Source: Methyloceanibacter stevinii (lineage in GTDB: Bacteria; Pseudomonadota; Alphaproteobacteria; Rhizobiales; Methyloligellaceae). Taken from it: a DNA stretch of 64,000 nt. Shown here piece by piece: positions 55,159-64,000 of the stretch. Numbering within the stretch: the first letter of the stretch is position 1; every line of letters begins with the position of its first letter. A model generated the notes under the pieces. It saw nothing but the letters and a program-made list of their open reading frames with translations. It was not told the origin of the DNA and ran no database searches. The DNA is taken from the NCBI RefSeq assembly GCF_001723355.1, contig NZ_LPWE01000012.1, positions 310,001 to 374,000 on the forward strand, written 5' to 3'. The position numbers were made by a program, and so were the translations under genes.

Positions 55159-56004
55159 TTAGATTTCGTCGTTGCCGAGGTGAACATCCTCGCCCGGGAC
55201 GAACTGATCCATGGTCAGCGCCGGTTCTGGGCATGTGTTTTCACCGATATCCCTGGCCGGAACGCCCGCCACCGTGCGGCGCGCCGGAATGTCCTTAAGC
55301 ACCACGCTGCCGGCCGCAATCCGCGCGCAGTTGCCGACCTTGATATTCCCGAGAATTTTCGCGCCGGCGCCGATCATCACGCCACGGCCGATCTTGGGAT
55401 GGCGATCGCCGTGCTCGTTACCGGAACCGCCGAGCGTCACACCATGCAGGAGCGAGCAATTGTCGCCCACCACGGCCGTCTCGCCGATCACGATGCCGGT
55501 CGCATGGTCGATCATGATGCCGCGGCCGATGCGCGCCGCAGGGTGGATGTCCACCTGCAGGAAGCGGGAAACGAGGCTCTGCAGGTAGAGCGCGAAGTCC
55601 TTGCGCCCCGCGTTCCACAGCCGGTGGCCGATGCGGTGCGTCTGCAAGGCGTGGTAGCCCTTGAAATAAATGAGCGGCTCGATCAGCCGGTCGCAGGCCG
55701 GATCGCGTTGAATCCAGGCCATCGCGTCCGCCCGGAACTCCTCGCCGAGCGAGGGGTCCTGATCGAGAATTTCATGAAATGTCGTGTGGATCAGACCGGG
55801 ATCGAGCACGGCGTGCTGCAGACGCCGCGCCAAACGATGCACGACCGCATCCTCGAAACGCGAATGGCTCAAAATCGAGGCGTAAAGAAACCCGGCCAGA
55901 GCAGGCTCGGCCGCGCTGACCTCTTCGGCCTCGCGCCGGACTTGGCTCCAAACCGGATCCCAACTTTCGACTTTTGGCTGTGCCGCCACTGCTGGCTTGT
56001 TCAT
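55159..56004 (-). CDS. cysE: serine O-acetyltransferase
   Basis: A 281-residue enzyme that makes O-acetylserine for cysteine synthesis. The N-terminal helical part (WSQVRREAEEVSAAEPALAGFLYASIL) leads to a left-handed beta-helix of hexapeptide repeats, with HPAARIGRGIMIDHATGIVIGE and GGSGNEHGDRHPKIGRGVMIGAGA, where the catalytic His and Asp lie. The C-terminal tail is extended (TCPEPALTMDQFVPGEDVHLG). The neighbour DUF3126 gene follows on the same strand. Confidence 0.95.
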   Translation of the reverse strand: MNKPAVAAQPKVESWDPVWSQVRREAEEVSAAEPALAGFLYASILSHSRFEDAVVHRLARRLQHAVLDPGLIHTTFHEILDQDPSLGEEFRADAMAWIQRDPACDRLIEPLIYFKGYHALQTHRIGHRLWNAGRKDFALYLQSLVSRFLQVDIHPAARIGRGIMIDHATGIVIGETAVVGDNCSLLHGVTLGGSGNEHGDRHPKIGRGVMIGAGAKILGNIKVGNCARIAAGSVVLKDIPARRTVAGVPARDIGENTCPEPALTMDQFVPGEDVHLGNDEI

Positions 56005-56098
56005 GGCTCACCTCTTCGGAGCTCGGCTCAGTTGAGCCCCCCTAGCAGGTACATGTGGTTACGTCTAGCGCGGCCGCCGCTTTTGGCAAACCGGACGT

Positions 56099-56851
56099 TC
56101 ACGGGCGGGACGCCAAAAACGCCAGCACGCCCTCTTTGAACTGCTTGTCGCCTACGGCCTTCATATGGTCGCGCCCGGATATGTCCAGGAACTGGGCATT
56201 CGGAATCAGTTCCGCAAGCGCCGCTCCCGATCCGCCGATCACATCTTTACTACCGACCGCCACCAGAGCTGGCACGGTGAGCTCGCCGAGTTTTTCCCGA
56301 GGGACCTTCTCGCGCGGGCCGCGCATACAGGCCGCCAGGGCCTTGAGGTCGCTTTTCGTCTGCTCGGCGAAGACGCGAAAACTGCGCGCGGTGTCGTTGG
56401 TGACGTCTTCCAGCCGTGGGGCTTCGAGCGCCGCCGCCAACGGCCCCGCGCCCACCATCCCGCGGACCATATGGATGCCGAGCCCGCCGAACACGATGCT
56501 TCGCACCCGGTCCGGGTGGGCAAAGGCCAGAAACGCCGCAATCCGCGCGCCCATGGAATAGCCAAGCACATCCACGCGATCTATACCGAGGTGATCGAGG
56601 AGACGGATGGCATCCTCGGCCATTTCGGGGGCGCCGTAGCGCTCCGGATCGTACAGCTTGTCGCTCTGGCCGTGCCCTCGGTTGTCGAGCGCGATGACCC
56701 GGCGGCCATCCTGCGTCAACGTGCGCACCCATTGCGGATCGACCCAGTTGGTCCCCACGTTGGACGCAAAACCGTGGATCAGTAGGATCGGATCGCCGCT
56801 CCCCTCATCCAGATAGGCGATCCGCACGCCGTCGGAATCGAAACTCTGCAT
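56099..56851 (-). CDS. alpha/beta hydrolase
   Basis: A 250-residue alpha/beta-hydrolase. Oxyanion loop LLIHGFASNVGTNW, nucleophile Ser in LGYSMGARIA (GxSxG), acid Asp in VAVGSKDVIGG, His in SGRDHMKAVGD. It resembles esterases and haloalkane-type hydrolases; the substrate is unknown. Length is typical. ATG 56851. It is divergent from the zf-CHCC gene. Confidence 0.85.
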   Translation of the reverse strand: MQSFDSDGVRIAYLDEGSGDPILLIHGFASNVGTNWVDPQWVRTLTQDGRRVIALDNRGHGQSDKLYDPERYGAPEMAEDAIRLLDHLGIDRVDVLGYSMGARIAAFLAFAHPDRVRSIVFGGLGIHMVRGMVGAGPLAAALEAPRLEDVTNDTARSFRVFAEQTKSDLKALAACMRGPREKVPREKLGELTVPALVAVGSKDVIGGSGAALAELIPNAQFLDISGRDHMKAVGDKQFKEGVLAFLASRP

Positions 56852-56927
56852 TCTTTGACCTACCGCATTCCGTCAAGGGTCACTATGCTGGAGCCACCGT
56901 CCTTCAACTACAGGCGAACGGAATATC

Positions 56928-57191
56928 ATGGCTCAATCGCTCGTGCCCCATTACGTGAATGACATAGGCGTCAACCGGATCAAGATCGGCGTCAAGGAGT
57001 TCCAGTGCATGGGCGCGTCGCCGCCGCAGGATCATCCCCACGTCTATCTCGATATGGGCAGCGAAAACGAAGTCATCTGCCCGTATTGCTCGACGCTCTA
57101 TGTCTACGACGTTGCGCTGGCGCCGACGGAAAGCGAGCCCGATGGATGCGTCTACGTGGCCACGGCGCCCGCGGGGGCACCGGCGGCCTAA
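56928..57191 (+). CDS. zf-CHCC zinc-finger protein (complex I NDUFS6-like)
   Basis: An 87-residue protein with the CHCC zinc motif: C in FQCMGASP, H in HPHVYLDM, and CPYC in NEVICPYCSTLYVY. This is the bacterial relative of mitochondrial complex I subunit NDUFS6, found as a small stand-alone protein in alphaproteobacteria. It may aid NADH dehydrogenase assembly. ATG 56928. The FAD monooxygenase gene follows 12 bp later on the same strand. Confidence 0.85.
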   Translation: MAQSLVPHYVNDIGVNRIKIGVKEFQCMGASPPQDHPHVYLDMGSENEVICPYCSTLYVYDVALAPTESEPDGCVYVATAPAGAPAA

Positions 57192-57203
57192 GACAAAATC
57201 TCT

Positions 57204-58388
57204 ATGACGACGAACCGGCCGGTCCTGATTGCGGGCGGCGGCATCGGCGGGCTGACGGCCGCGATTGCGCTGGACCGTAAGGCGATCGATGCCCAGATCC
57301 TCGAGCGCTCGACGTTCTCGGAAGAAAGCGGCGCTGGGATTCAGCTCGGCCCGAACGCCACGCGGATCCTCCGGCGACTGGGCGTGCTCGACGCGCTCGA
57401 ATCGCAGACGTCCGGCCCGAAGCCGTCTGGCTTTTCGACGGCCGGAACGGGAAGAAGCTCGCCACGGTCCCGCTCGGCGCGTTCGCGGAGACGCGCTACG
57501 GCGCACCTTACATCACCGCTCACCGGGCCGATCTGCACGAAGCGCTGCGAAACGTTGCTGGCGACTGCGCGCACGTCTCGCTCTCTCCTGACTTCAAGGT
57601 TGCCGATGTCCGCGACGAGAATGGGGCAGTCACCGGTCCCAACGGCGAGGGCACGTCTCGGTTCAACCCTTGTCGGGGCGGATGGGCTCTGGTCCACGGT
57701 CCGCGGCTGGGTTGCGCCGGGCTTGGCCCCGTCCTTCACGGGCGCGACGGCCTTTCGCAGCCTCATACCGCGCGATGCGCTGCCCGAGCCGTTCTCCGCA
57801 CCCATCGTCGGCCTCTGGCTCGGCCCCCGCACCCACTTGGTGCATTACCCCGTTCGAGGCGGCGACGCGGTCAATGTCGTGGCGGTGACGGAGCAAGGCG
57901 AGCGCGAAGAGGGTTGGAACAGGTCGGCCGAGAAGGAAACCGTGCTCGGCAACTTCGCGCGCTGGAACGATGCGCCCCTCAGTCTGCTGGATGCCGCGCC
58001 GAGCTGGCGGGCGTGGTCGCTGTTCGGCCTGCCGGCCCTGCCCCAGTGGTCGCGCGGCTCAGCGGTGCTCCTTGGCGACGCCGCCCATCCGGTCCTCCCG
58101 TATTTGGCGCAAGGCGCCGGGCTGGCCATCGAGGACGCCGCCGAGCTCGCAAGTATTCTCGGCCAAACGCCGTCGCAGCCGTCACACGCGTTTCAGGCCT
58201 ATGAGACAGTCCGCCGCCCACGCGCGACCCGCGTCCAGCAGGCTTCACGGCGTCTCGGCCGGGCGTACCACGTGGGCGACGGCATTCTCGGCGAGGTGTT
58301 CCGCAACACACGCAACACGATACTCGGTCTACGCAGCGAAACGGCGACGTTGCGCGGCTTCGACTGGCTCTATGGCCATGGAGGGTGA
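57204..58388 (+). CDS. FAD-dependent aromatic monooxygenase-like protein (two frameshifts inside)
   Basis: A 394-codon frame with the fold of 3-hydroxybenzoate/salicylate hydroxylase-like flavoproteins: Rossmann start VLIAGGGIGGLTAAIAL, GAGIQLGPNATRIL, then GSTLVGADGLWSTVRG and GDAAHPVLPYLAQGAGLAIEDA. Between about 57414 and 57650 the main frame gives nonsense, while the next frame gives WLFDGRNGKKLATVPLGAFAETRYGAPYITAHRADLHEAL, a family-typical stretch. So one base is missing near 57414 and one is extra near 57650. Substrate unknown. Its end overlaps the MAPEG gene by 11 bp. Confidence 0.75.
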   Translation: MTTNRPVLIAGGGIGGLTAAIALDRKAIDAQILERSTFSEESGAGIQLGPNATRILRRLGVLDALESQTSGPKPSGFSTAGTGRSSPRSRSARSRRRATAHLTSPLTGPICTKRCETLLATARTSRSLLTSRLPMSATRMGQSPVPTARARLGSTLVGADGLWSTVRGWVAPGLAPSFTGATAFRSLIPRDALPEPFSAPIVGLWLGPRTHLVHYPVRGGDAVNVVAVTEQGEREEGWNRSAEKETVLGNFARWNDAPLSLLDAAPSWRAWSLFGLPALPQWSRGSAVLLGDAAHPVLPYLAQGAGLAIEDAAELASILGQTPSQPSHAFQAYETVRRPRATRVQQASRRLGRAYHVGDGILGEVFRNTRNTILGLRSETATLRGFDWLYGHGG

Positions 58389-58980
58389 TCCGATAACGCA
58401 GAAGCAGGTTGGAGTTGCCACCGGAATGGCGATCGCCGTGGCCATCACGGTCATAACGCTCGCGCTGCCGTTTGTCTGGCCGGGATTTCCAACGGGGCCG
58501 GACGACCTGGCCGGTACGATGCGGTTGTGGGCCTACGTCACAACGGGTGTTTCGTTCTGGCTGTTGGTCTCGGTGGCCCGTCTTGCCAAACACCGCTTCT
58601 TCACGCCGGCAGACATCGACGCCGCAGCGAGATCGAGCGAGACGTCGACAGCGCGGGTGCTGCAGTCGCTGCTGCAAAACACGCTGGAACAGTCGGTCCT
58701 CGCCATCGCCGTCTATAGTGCTTGGTTCGCCTTGGCGCCTCCCGAGGCACGACTGCTGCCGCTTCTTTGCGTGGCGCTCTTCGGACTGGGGCGTCTCCTC
58801 TTCTTCCTGGGATACGAGCGCGGGGCCGTGGCCCGCTCATTGGGCTTCGCACTGACCTTTTATCCGACCGTGGGGCTCTTTATCCTGCTGCTTGGATTCT
58901 CAGCAGCGCGCCTAATCGGCGCGGCGCAGGCAATCCCGCTCCAGACGACTTTCGGCCTTGATCCGTCTATGTTTGGATGA
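58378..58980 (+). CDS. MAPEG family membrane protein
   Basis: A 200-residue membrane protein with four hydrophobic segments. The MAPEG pattern is in the second half: RVLQSLLQNTLEQSVLAIAVYSAWFALAPPEARLLPLL followed by FGLGRLLFFLGYERGAVARSLGFALTFYPTVG. MAPEG proteins conjugate glutathione or handle eicosanoid-like lipids in eukaryotes; bacterial roles are unclear. ATG 58378 overlaps the monooxygenase stop by 11 bp, so the two are translationally linked and may act on the same hydrophobic substrate (inference). Confidence 0.8.
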   Translation: MEGDPITQKQVGVATGMAIAVAITVITLALPFVWPGFPTGPDDLAGTMRLWAYVTTGVSFWLLVSVARLAKHRFFTPADIDAAARSSETSTARVLQSLLQNTLEQSVLAIAVYSAWFALAPPEARLLPLLCVALFGLGRLLFFLGYERGAVARSLGFALTFYPTVGLFILLLGFSAARLIGAAQAIPLQTTFGLDPSMFG

Positions 58981-59050
58981 CATCAAACGCAGATTACCGT
59001 GCCGCCGTCACGAGTCGCCGCCCTCTCCACAAACCCCGGTAGCCTCACGC

Positions 59051-61913
59051 ATGCTTCTTGCCCTTGCCACGCTCACGCCGTTCCTCGGCGCGGTTGTTCC
59101 GCTGCTGGCGGACCGTCTGGGGCGCGACATTTGTGCAATTGCAACCGGCGCGGTCACCCTGACGGCGCTTGCGCTCGTGATGTCGCACGCGCCCGCCGTC
59201 TACAGCGGCGAGGTCGTCACCTGGAGCGTGCCGTGGCTGCCCGCGATCGGGCTGTCTTTTTCGTTTTTCGCGGACGGTCTCGGGCTGTTCTTCGCGGGGC
59301 TGATTCTCGGCATCGGGCTGCTGATCATTCTCTATGCCCGGTACTATCTGAGCTCCAAGGATTCCTTGAGCCTGCTCTATTTCTATCTGCTGATGTTTCA
59401 AGGCGCGATGGTCGGCATCGTCCTCAGCGACAACATCCTTCTGCTGATTGTCTTCTGGGAACTGACCAGCCTCACCTCGTTCCTGCTCATCGGCTACTGG
59501 CGGCATCTGCCCGAGTCGCGCCAAGGGGCCCGCATGGCGCTGATCGTCACCGGCACCGGCGGCCTCGCGCTGATCGCAGGCATGCTGATCCTGGGGCATA
59601 TCGCCGGCAGCTACGAGATCACGGAGATCCTTCAGCGCGGCGACACCATCCGGTCGTCACCGATGTTCCTGCCCGCGATGCTCCTGGTCCTGCTCGGTGC
59701 CTTCACGAAGTCCGCGCAGTTCCCGTTCCACTTCTGGCTGCCGCACGCCATGGCCGCGCCGACGCCCGTCTCCGCCTATCTGCACTCCGCGACCATGGTG
59801 AAGGCGGGCCTGTTCTTGATGGCCCGGCTGTGGCCCGTATTCTCGCCGGCCGATGCATGGTTTCTCATCGTCGCGCCCATCGGTCTCGTCACGATGCTGA
59901 TCGCGGCCTGGATTGCCCTGTTCCGAAACGATCTCAAGGCGCTGCTGGCCTATTCGACCGTGAGCCATCTCGGCCTCAACGACGATGCTGCTGGGCTTTG
60001 GCACACCGCTGGCCGCGGTCGCCGCCATGTTCCACATCCTCAATCACGCCACGTTCAAGGCGGGGCTCTTCATGTGCGCCGGGATCGTGGACCACGAAAC
60101 AGGCACAAGGGACATCCGGCGGCTCGGCGGGTTGATGACGCTCATGCCGATCACCGCGACGCTGGCGTTGATCGGCGCGGCGTCCATGGCCGGCATCCCC
60201 TTCTTCAACGGGTTCCTCTCCAAGGAGATGATGCTCGAGGAAGCCTCGCACACCTCTTATGGCGGGCATGCTTGGGTGATCCCGTTACTTGTGACGCTGG
60301 CCTCCCTGTTCTCGGCCGCCTATTCGTATCGCTTCGCCATCAGCACGTTTCTCGGGCCGGTGCGCGACGACTATCCGAAGAAACCTCACGATCCGCCCAT
60401 AGGCATGTGGCTGCCCGTCGCCCTCCTCGCCGTCCTCGTCATCGCGATCGGAATTTTCCCGGCGCAGACGGCGGGCGCCATCGTCGAACGCACCGCGTCG
60501 GCCGTCGTCGGCGGGGCGCTGCCCGAATATCACCTCGCGCTGTGGCACGGCTTCACGCCCGCACTCCTGATGAGCGCGATCGCACTCATAGGCGGCGCAT
60601 TCCTGTTCCGGTCCTACAATGCCGCAGATCAGCTGCGCCTCGTCTTCGCCGGGATGGACGCGAAGAGCATGTTCGACGCCGGCGTCTCGGGCCTTGTCCG
60701 CGGCGCGCGCGGCTTCATCAACGCCACCCATAACGGTTCGTTCTCGCGCTATGCCGGCATCATCTTGGTGACGATCCTCGTGGTCGGCGCGGCGGCCTTC
60801 TTCCATGCGCCTCATGGAGCGGGGACACGGGCCGTCATTCCGGGGTCGTTCCCGGCGACCGCCGCCTGGCTGGTCCTCGCCACGTTGTGCATTTCGTTGC
60901 TGTTCTGGCACCAGAACCGCCTGCTGTCCCTGGTCCTGACCAGCGGTGTCGGCTTGATCGCCGCGCTGTTCTTCCTCGAGTTCTCCGCGCCCGATCTGTC
61001 CCTGACGCAGATCTCCGTCGACATCGTCACGACGATCCTGCTGTTGCTCGCGCTCAATCTCGTGCCGCAGACCTCGCCGCAGGAAACAAGCACCGGCGGA
61101 CGGTTCGCACGCGCGACGGTTGCCGCGGCCGTGGGTCTCGGCATCGCCGCCCTCGCCTACGCGATTATGACGCGCGATTTTCAGACGATCTCGGATTACT
61201 ACCTGGCCGAGGCCAAGCCCGGCGGTGGCGGCACCAATGTGGTGAACGTCATCCTCGTGGACTTCCGCGGCTTTGATACCTACGGCGAGATCATCGTGCT
61301 CGGGATCGCGGCGATCACCATCTACGCGCTGCTCGACAATGCTTTGCGCGGCGCTGCCGCCCGCACGCTGGCGTCGATCCGCAGCGACCGCGAGCAGAGC
61401 GTCAACGCCCACCCGATGATGCTGGTGGTCGCGACGCGCGTCCTGTTCCCGCTCGTGCTCGTGGTGGCGGCCTTCGTGTTCCTGCGCGGTCACAACATGC
61501 CGGGCGGCGGCTTCATCGCCGGCCTGATCGTGGCCATCGCGCTCATCATGCAATACATCGCCAGCGGTTACGGCTGGGCCGCATCCCGCATGCGCCTGGA
61601 CAGTCAGGTGCTCATCGGCACGGGCGTGCTGATCGCCGGGCTGACCGGCGTCGTGTCGCTGATCTTCGGCTGGCCATTCCTGACCAGCACGTACACGTAC
61701 GTGCACCTTCCGATCATCGGCGAGTTCGAACTGGCCTCGGCCATGTCGTTCGACCTCGGCGTGTTTCTGGCCGTGGTCGGCGTGGTCATGCTCTCGCTCG
61801 CCCAGATCTCGCGCGTCGAGGCACGCGCCGAGCCCGAAGTCATTCCCGAAGGCCCGATGGACGTTCCCTTGAAGGACGGCCAAGTCGTCAGCTCGAACAA
61901 GAAGGAGAGCTGA
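59051..61913 (+). CDS. mrpA: Na+(K+)/H+ antiporter fused subunit A/B (MrpAB), one frameshift here
   Basis: About 955 residues. The A part has the proton-channel core: GLGLFFAGLILGIGLLIILYARYYL, LMFQGAMVGIVLSDNILLLIVFWELTSLTSF, SAQFPFHFWLPHAMAAPTPVSAYLHSATMVKAGLFL. The frame breaks near 59980; removing one base gives SHLGLNTMLLGFGTPLAAVAAMFHILNHATFKA. After the A core comes an MrpB-like end (MLVVATRVLFPLVLVVAAFVFLRGHNMPGGGFIAGLI). Fused AB is the rule in the Hyphomicrobiales Pha/Mrp type. It opens the operon with mrpC, D and E. Confidence 0.92.
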
Positions 61914-61914
61914 C

Positions 61915-62268
61915 ATGGAACTCATCGTCTCCAGCGCAATCGGCTTGATGACGGCGGCGGCTGTCTATCTGATCTTGCAGCAACGGACCTTTCCGATCGT
62001 GGTCGGGCTGACCTTGCTGTCCTACGCGATCAACATCTTCCTGTTCTCGTCGGGACGGCTGGTCATCGACAAGCCACCGATCATCGCAGGCGCCGACTCC
62101 TACACCGATCCCTTGCCGCAGGCCCTCGTGCTCACGGCGATTGTCATTTCATTCGGCATGACGGCGCTCATCGTCGTGCTCGCGCTGCGCGGTTTCCTCG
62201 AGACCGCGACGGACACGGCGGACCTACCGGAGGACGATTTCCCTGACGAGACGGAGACCGGCAAATGA
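61915..62268 (+). CDS. mrpC: antiporter subunit C
   Basis: A 117-residue membrane protein with three helices, homologous to NuoK. Motifs: AAAVYLILQQRTFPIVVGLTLLSYAINIFLF, a PLPQALVLTAIVISFGMTALIV stretch with conserved residues, and an acidic tail (DLPEDDFPDETETGK). It starts one base after the mrpA stop, and its stop overlaps the mrpD start (ATGA). Confidence 0.94.
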   Translation: MELIVSSAIGLMTAAAVYLILQQRTFPIVVGLTLLSYAINIFLFSSGRLVIDKPPIIAGADSYTDPLPQALVLTAIVISFGMTALIVVLALRGFLETATDTADLPEDDFPDETETGK

Positions 62269-63884
62269 CGGCTCCGCATATCGCAACAAGCTGGATCATC
62301 GCGCCGGCGATCCTGCCCGCCATCACCGCGGCCATCATGATCCTGGTGCGGCGGCGCGACATCGAAATGCAGCGCGTGCTCTCGGTCGCCTCCACCGTGG
62401 CCCTGCTCGGCATCGCGCTTTTTCTCTACCACGCCGTCAGCGACGGCGAGACGGACGCTTACCGCCTCGGCGCCTGGCCGGCGCCCTATGGCATCGTGCT
62501 CGTCATCGATCGCCTCTCCACGACCATGCTCGTGCTCACGGCGGGACTTGCGCTGGCCGTGCTGCTCTACGCCATCGCCGGATGGGACAGGCGCGGGCGT
62601 CATTTCCACGCGCTGTTTCATTTCCAGCTGCTCGGCTTGAACGGCGCCTTCCTCACGGGCGACCTGTTCAACCTCTTCGTCTTCTTCGAGGTCATGCTGA
62701 TCGCCTCGTACGGCCTCATGCTGCATGGCGGCGGCGCCAAGCGCCTGCGCGCGGGCTTCCAATACGTGGCGATCAATCTCATCGCATCGTCGCTGTTCCT
62801 GGTCGCAGTCGGGTTGATCTACGGCGTGACCGGCACGCTCAATTTCGCGGATCTCGCCGTCAAGGCGCGGGCAGTTGCGGAAAACGACCAGGCGCTTCTG
62901 CAGACCGGAGCGCTTCTGCTGCTGCTCGTCTTCGCCATCAAGGCCGCGTTCGTGCCGCTGCACTGGTGGTTGCCGGCAACCTATGCCGCCGCCTCCGCGC
63001 CTATCGCCGCTCTCTTCGCGATCATGACCAAGGTGGGCGCCTACGCCATCATCCGCGTGTTCGGCACTGTGTTCGGCGATGGCGCCGGCGCCGAAACGCT
63101 GGGCGCTGTCGCCGCACCCTGGGTCGTCCCCGCTGCTCTCGTGACCCTCACTGTCGGCACGGCCGGGCTGCTTGGCGCACGTCGACTGCTCGACCTCGCC
63201 GCCTTCAACACGATCGCCTCGATGGGTACGCTCTTGATCGCCATCGGCCAGTTCAGTGTCGATGGGCTGACGGCGGCGCTTTACTACCTGGTCCACAGCA
63301 CCATCGCGGGCGCCGCCCTGTTCCTGATCGTCGACCTGATCGCCGCGCGCCGTCCGACCAAGCTCGACGCCTTGGTTCCCTGCAACCCGATCAGTCAAGC
63401 GCCGGTCCTCGGCGCGCTGTTCTTCCTCGTGGCGATCGCGGTCGTGGGACTGCCGCCGCTGTCCGGCTTCATCGGCAAGCTCATGGTTCTCGACGCGACT
63501 TATGAGGCGCCGCGCGCCTGGCTGATTTGGACCACGATCCTCGTGGCCTCGTTGATGATGACCATCGCCTTCGCCCGCGCCGGCAGCACGATCTTCTGGA
63601 AGACCGACGGTCAGACGACCGGGCCCGGCTGGGAAACCGTGTCCAAGACGCCTATGGTCGTGGTGGCGTTTCTCGTGGGCGCGAGCCTGATGCTGGCGGT
63701 ATTCGCGGGCCCCGCCGTGAAGGCCCTGCGTGCGACCGCGGGCCAGGCGCTCGACACGCAGAACTACGTCGACGCTGTCCTCGGACCACGCGAGAACACC
63801 GAACCGGAGCGGCCGATTACCGAGCCGGCCGATGAGGCCACGGCCGTACCCGTGCCGGCTGACACGCAGGTGGAGGCGCACTGA
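62265..63884 (+). CDS. mrpD: antiporter subunit D
   Basis: A 539-residue membrane protein of the NuoL/M/N antiporter group with about 14 helices. Motifs: LNGAFLTGDLFNLFVFFEVMLIASYGLML with the conserved Glu, IKAAFVPLHWWLPATYAAASAPIAALFAIMTKVGAYAIIRVF, and YYLVHSTIAGAALFLIVD. A hydrophilic C-terminal tail follows. It overlaps mrpC by 4 bp and lies 2 bp before mrpE. Confidence 0.95.
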   Translation: MTAPHIATSWIIAPAILPAITAAIMILVRRRDIEMQRVLSVASTVALLGIALFLYHAVSDGETDAYRLGAWPAPYGIVLVIDRLSTTMLVLTAGLALAVLLYAIAGWDRRGRHFHALFHFQLLGLNGAFLTGDLFNLFVFFEVMLIASYGLMLHGGGAKRLRAGFQYVAINLIASSLFLVAVGLIYGVTGTLNFADLAVKARAVAENDQALLQTGALLLLLVFAIKAAFVPLHWWLPATYAAASAPIAALFAIMTKVGAYAIIRVFGTVFGDGAGAETLGAVAAPWVVPAALVTLTVGTAGLLGARRLLDLAAFNTIASMGTLLIAIGQFSVDGLTAALYYLVHSTIAGAALFLIVDLIAARRPTKLDALVPCNPISQAPVLGALFFLVAIAVVGLPPLSGFIGKLMVLDATYEAPRAWLIWTTILVASLMMTIAFARAGSTIFWKTDGQTTGPGWETVSKTPMVVVAFLVGASLMLAVFAGPAVKALRATAGQALDTQNYVDAVLGPRENTEPERPITEPADEATAVPVPADTQVEAH

Positions 63885-63886
63885 CG

Positions 63887-64000
63887 ATGTTCGGAAAGCT
63901 CGTTCCCCATCCATTGCTGACAGTGCTCATCGTGATCGTCTGGATTCTGCTCAACGGGGTGTCGTGGGGCGCCGCCGTGCTGGGACTGATCCTCGGCATC
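63887..64000 (+). CDS. mrpE: antiporter subunit E, cut by window edge
   Basis: The first 38 codons are visible: MFGKLVPHPLLTVLIVIVW, then LNGVSWGAAVLGLILG, the usual MrpE start with its first two membrane helices. ATG 63887 follows the mrpD stop by 2 bp. mrpF and mrpG are expected beyond the edge. Confidence 0.88.
   Translation, partial: MFGKLVPHPLLTVLIVIVWILLNGVSWGAAVLGLILGI

Noticed and set aside
60285-61925. A 546-codon minus-strand frame opposite mrpA
   Set aside because: It is antisense to a conserved membrane protein; composition is His/Asp/Arg-rich with no domain, as expected of a GC-rich shadow.
62100-63914. A 604-codon minus-strand frame opposite mrpD
   Set aside because: The same shadow effect; mrpD is clearly real with conserved helices and operon overlap.
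1-64000. CRISPR arrays, rRNA operons, complete tRNAs and prophage structural genes
   Set aside because: I looked for regularly spaced repeats, tRNA cloverleaf signatures and phage proteins and found none beyond the tRNA-Thr fragment and the integrase remnant.

Overview
The window reads as a high-GC alphaproteobacterial chromosome, most likely Hyphomicrobiales (Rhizobiales). Pointers are DUF3126, DUF2189, PAS_5, zf-CHCC and BTLCP family proteins, a fused MrpAB antiporter subunit, the pqqCDE order, and Rhizobiales-style palindromic repeats. PQQ synthesis genes next to two quinoprotein-dehydrogenase-associated periplasmic binding proteins (one XoxJ/MxaJ-like) suggest a methylotroph or another user of PQQ-dependent alcohol dehydrogenases. 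That last step is inference: no dehydrogenase lies in the window.

Layout. 1-919: right end of an integrated island that continues off the left edge. It holds a cut-off zinc-ribbon gene and ends at a 3' fragment of tRNA-Thr. 1.0-4.6 kb: cupin, urea transporter, biuret-hydrolase-like cysteine hydrolase and OprB-type porin, a plausible ureide uptake and use set. 5-16 kb: membrane, CBS, WbuC-cupin, Nudix, exported beta-helix, large Ala-rich, S10 peptidase and VTT-family genes. 16-18.6 kb: sodium:solute symporter and oxyR. 18.9-25.1 kb: pqqC, pqqD, pqqE, two tandem paralogous membrane proteins and the two PQQ-associated binding proteins. 25.3-45.6 kb: housekeeping and signalling genes, including a CHASE2 adenylate cyclase, a GGDEF protein, a SulP-STAS-cNMP transporter, aat, glpK, cutA, nadK, a vWA protein, thrS, yidD, an Fe-S scaffold, folE and hisI. 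45.6-49.6 kb: a decayed mobile segment. 49.6-64 kb: patatin, CBS protein, rhomboid, a PAS-PilZ-BTLCP group likely tied to c-di-GMP, cysE, zf-CHCC, an FAD monooxygenase with a MAPEG protein, and the start of an Mrp (Pha) cation/proton antiporter operon running off the right edge.

The accessory parts are the most unusual. Three places carry a pair of AGCTACC words spaced exactly 11 bp apart: one beside the tRNA-Thr scar and two flanking the 45.6-49.6 kb segment. That segment also contains a decayed P4-type tyrosine integrase, a decayed IS3 OrfA, palindromes, and three intact-looking genes of unknown function (two exported proteins and one zinc-ribbon membrane protein).

Reliability warning. At least a dozen genes are broken by single-base indels, mostly one-base losses beside G/C runs, and simple repair restores family-typical proteins. 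These look like uncorrected sequencing or assembly errors rather than real pseudogenes. Affected genes are annotated over their full span.
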